In this document: positions 62,159-64,000 of the stretch, piece by piece | Layout: each line of letters begins with the position of its first letter | Position numbering within the stretch: position 1 is the first letter of the stretch | Assembly: GCA_021199375.1 (NCBI GenBank) | Contig: JAJQIB010000031.1 | Location: 1 to 64,000 of the forward strand | Direction: 5' to 3' | DNA from: Ruminococcus sp. | GTDB taxonomy: Bacteria; Bacillota; Clostridia; Oscillospirales; Ruminococcaceae | DNA: 64,000 nucleotides | The notes under the pieces: generated by a model | The model's input: the letters and a program-made list of their open reading frames with translations, nothing else | Told to the model about the DNA's origin: nothing | The model's database searches: none | Translations under genes and position numbers: made by a program

Positions 62159-62860
62159 TTAGTTGCCGGATGACCACTTATAGCCGAAGCCCCAGATGGT
62201 TAGGATATACTTCGGGTTAGAGGGCTCGTCCTCTATTTTCATGCGTATTCTTCTTATATTTACATCGACGATTTTATCGTCACCAAAATAGCTCTCTCCC
62301 CAAATTCGATTTAGAATGCTGCTGCGGTCGAGGGCGGTGTTTTGATTTTTAAAGAAGTACTCCATTATTTGATATTCAACCTGTGTGAGATCTACCTGAA
62401 CACCGTTTTTGTATACCGTTCTGCTCTTTAGATTAAGTGAAAACGGTCCGCTTGTTATTACAGACGAGGTTTCGGGCTTTGACTGAACCATGCTTACACG
62501 TCTGGCAACTGCATCTACTCTTGCGATAAGCTCAGAGATCGAGAAGGGCTTTGTAATGTAATCATCCGCTCCCATCATAAGCGAGGATATCTTATCCATC
62601 TCCTGAGATTTTGCGGAAAGCATGATTATACCCATTGTTTCGTTGGTTTGTCTAAAGTGCTTGCACACCTCTACTCCGTCAATTCCGGGCATCATGATGT
62701 CTAAAAGAGCAATATCAAATGAGCCCTCTTCACCTTCAAATGCTTTGATGGCGTCCTCGCCGCAGTTTACGTCAACCACGTCATAGCCGCTTCTTTTGAG
62801 ATTGATTACAATAAACTCTCTTATCGACTCTTCGTCTTCGCATACCAGTACCTTTTTCAT
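62159..62860 (-). CDS. OmpR/PhoB-family response regulator
   Basis: A 233-residue protein. The receiver domain has CEDEES, the phospho-acceptor in ALLDIMMPGIDG (Asp about 54) and KPFS with the conserved Lys. The C-terminal winged helix has VDLTQVEYQIMEYFFKNQN and VDVNIRRIRMKIE. It precedes its kinase by 42 bases in the same operon and probably regulates cell-envelope genes. Confidence 0.94.
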   Translation of the reverse strand: MKKVLVCEDEESIREFIVINLKRSGYDVVDVNCGEDAIKAFEGEEGSFDIALLDIMMPGIDGVEVCKHFRQTNETMGIIMLSAKSQEMDKISSLMMGADDYITKPFSISELIARVDAVARRVSMVQSKPETSSVITSGPFSLNLKSRTVYKNGVQVDLTQVEYQIMEYFFKNQNTALDRSSILNRIWGESYFGDDKIVDVNIRRIRMKIEDEPSNPKYILTIWGFGYKWSSGN

Positions 62861-62887
62861 TTTATTTAAACCGTCCTTTCTTATCGT

Positions 62888-64000
62888 TTAATATTCAACG
62901 GGATAAAAGCTATTTTGAACCTCATCAATTGTGAGGATAAGCGTTTCACGCTTGTTTGTCGGCAGCTTTACAAGATAGTCAATTTGTCCCTTTGATGTGA
63001 TAATCTCATAGCCGTCATATATATACTCCTCGGATTCCTCCTTGGTGGTGGTCTTTATACGCATAAGCTCTGTCATATCAGCGTTTATGTCGCCATCGTA
63101 TTTGTAGAAAACTACTTCATCGGTTTCGCTGTCGAGTTTAACGGTGACTAAATCGTTCCATCTTGAAGGAAATGCCATCATATAGCCATCTGATACCGAG
63201 TAGTAGCCTGAATACTTAGAGGTGAGGTTATAGAAGTCCTCATATACGCACCATGTGGTCTTTAAAATCTGCTCCTCGTTCACGGCGTTTTCATAGCCCA
63301 GCATAGCCTTTGTTGAGGGAATCTCGTACACTCCGTCGCCGTCTATATCCGCACAGCTGTAGCCTACGGGACGAGTACATTGCGACAGCATTTTTTCCTG
63401 TCTTAGCTGTACAGGATTTTGAAGTGCTGAGTAGCGGTAGAAGATGATTTCGGTTTGTAGGTTTCCGTCTGAATTGATTTCATCTATATACACCGCTGCA
63501 TTTCCGTCCTCAAGCTTGCCTGTGTAGGCTTGAACGTAGGATGCTACGCCCTCACACATATCAATTCCGTCATCCTTGATTATTTCGCCGTCAGACAGCC
63601 TCAGAAGGTATGCTTTTGTTGATGAAGTACCCGTTTCAGAGTCGGTTGTCTGCTGTATGGTAATGATTTCGTCCGTGTTATCAGAGTTTATATCTATCGT
63701 TTGAAGCAGCGAGTAGGAATCTGAGCCAATGCGGTCAAAATCGCCGTCTGAGTAGTTGTATATCTCAAGAATGTTATCACCGGTTGGATTTTGGTAGCCT
63801 ACTAGAATATTTAGCTTGCTACCGGTGTCCATTGATGATATAACCACCTTGTCGATATCGGTGCCCGCTCCCGCAATCTCCTTTACTGAGTACCATTCTC
63901 CGTCATCCCTTCGGTCGAGAAGGTTTACTCTAATGCCCTCACTTTCGGCACCAGTGTACTCGTAAAATACAATAGCCTCTTCGGTGGGCTCGCCGTCAAC
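62888..64000 (-). CDS. Partial secreted or lipoprotein of unknown function
   Basis: The reading frame is open to the window edge, so the 5' end is missing; at least 370 residues are present. The frame continues upstream of the GTG at 63847 through protein-like text (EPTEEAIVFYEYTGAESEGI), so no internal start is accepted. The protein has repeated beta-propeller/VCBS-like segments with Asp-rich turns (DINSDNTDEI, DIDGDGVYEI). It lies 27 bases before the response regulator and probably belongs to that operon; similar lipoproteins occur beside two-component genes in Ruminococcus. Function unknown. Confidence 0.7.
   Translation of the reverse strand, partial: VDGEPTEEAIVFYEYTGAESEGIRVNLLDRRDDGEWYSVKEIAGAGTDIDKVVISSMDTGSKLNILVGYQNPTGDNILEIYNYSDGDFDRIGSDSYSLLQTIDINSDNTDEIITIQQTTDSETGTSSTKAYLLRLSDGEIIKDDGIDMCEGVASYVQAYTGKLEDGNAAVYIDEINSDGNLQTEIIFYRYSALQNPVQLRQEKMLSQCTRPVGYSCADIDGDGVYEIPSTKAMLGYENAVNEEQILKTTWCVYEDFYNLTSKYSGYYSVSDGYMMAFPSRWNDLVTVKLDSETDEVVFYKYDGDINADMTELMRIKTTTKEESEEYIYDGYEIITSKGQIDYLVKLPTNKRETLILTIDEVQNSFYPVEY

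Overview
The window is a chromosomal segment of a low-to-mid GC Clostridia, most likely an Oscillospiraceae/Ruminococcus-type gut anaerobe. This rests on the gene order around the replication origin, a SleB-type spore-cortex hydrolase, pyruvate:ferredoxin oxidoreductase with GTP-type PEP carboxykinase, TTG/GTG starts with strong GGAGG sites, and parS sites of the form TGTTCCACGTGGAACA. The species is an inference.

Layout. At 1-220 a strong leftward promoter and leader look like the start of an rRNA operon whose body lies outside the window. At 0.47-7.65 kb are sleB, a lipoprotein, a free-standing structured small RNA (2654-2886), guaB, a Nudix hydrolase and a large YfhO-type membrane protein. 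At 7.7-11.0 kb runs the leftward rpmH-rnpA-yidD-yidC-jag cluster. oriC lies around dnaA (about 10.95-13.06 kb); TTTTCAACA repeats and a pyrimidine-rich spacer flank dnaA. Rightward from it run dnaA-dnaN-yaaA-recF-remB, two tandem zeta-toxin-like kinases, gyrB, a YcxB-domain protein and gyrA. The segregation block (noc, parA, parB and two perfect parS sites) is at 22.9-25.9 kb. serS, mnmG, rsmG and mnmE complete the block at 26-31.3 kb.

31.35-38.85 kb is an AT-rich accessory island. It is a tandem array of predicted immunity genes for polymorphic toxins: Imm1-like, DUF7832-like, DUF6572-like, SUKH, GAD-like/DUF1851 twice with one broken, PoNi, an unknown, and a DUF5104-like lipoprotein. No intact toxin gene is present. 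Between them lie four copies of one TPR-coding fragment, a decayed PoNe-like DNase tail next to its expected PoNi partner, and several short open 3' tails that may be toxin remnants. A double-hairpin repeat occurs twice at the left edge and once at the right edge, where an IS30-family transposase C-terminal fragment also lies. I consider this the most interesting system in the window.

39.1-43.6 kb is a second accessory stretch: a GNAT, two alpha/beta hydrolases, an AraC regulator, an ATC-hydrolase-like protein and a truncated methyltransferase, with an inverted-repeat operator at the promoter. 43.8-49.5 kb returns to core genes (a DUF1385 protein, prmC, recA, recX, a CPA-type antiporter). 49.5-54.25 kb is a leftward cluster for membrane/cell-surface glycosylation (second YfhO protein, GT2 glycosyltransferase, small membrane protein) behind a hairpin-rich leader. 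54.4-58.3 kb holds pyruvate:ferredoxin oxidoreductase behind a structured 5' leader of unknown class. pckA and a two-component system with a partial companion gene finish the window.

The core blocks divide along the two replication arms: housekeeping genes left of oriC read leftward and those right of it read rightward. noc, pckA and the 49.5-54 kb cluster are exceptions. All family names come from reading translated sequence by eye; no database search was run.
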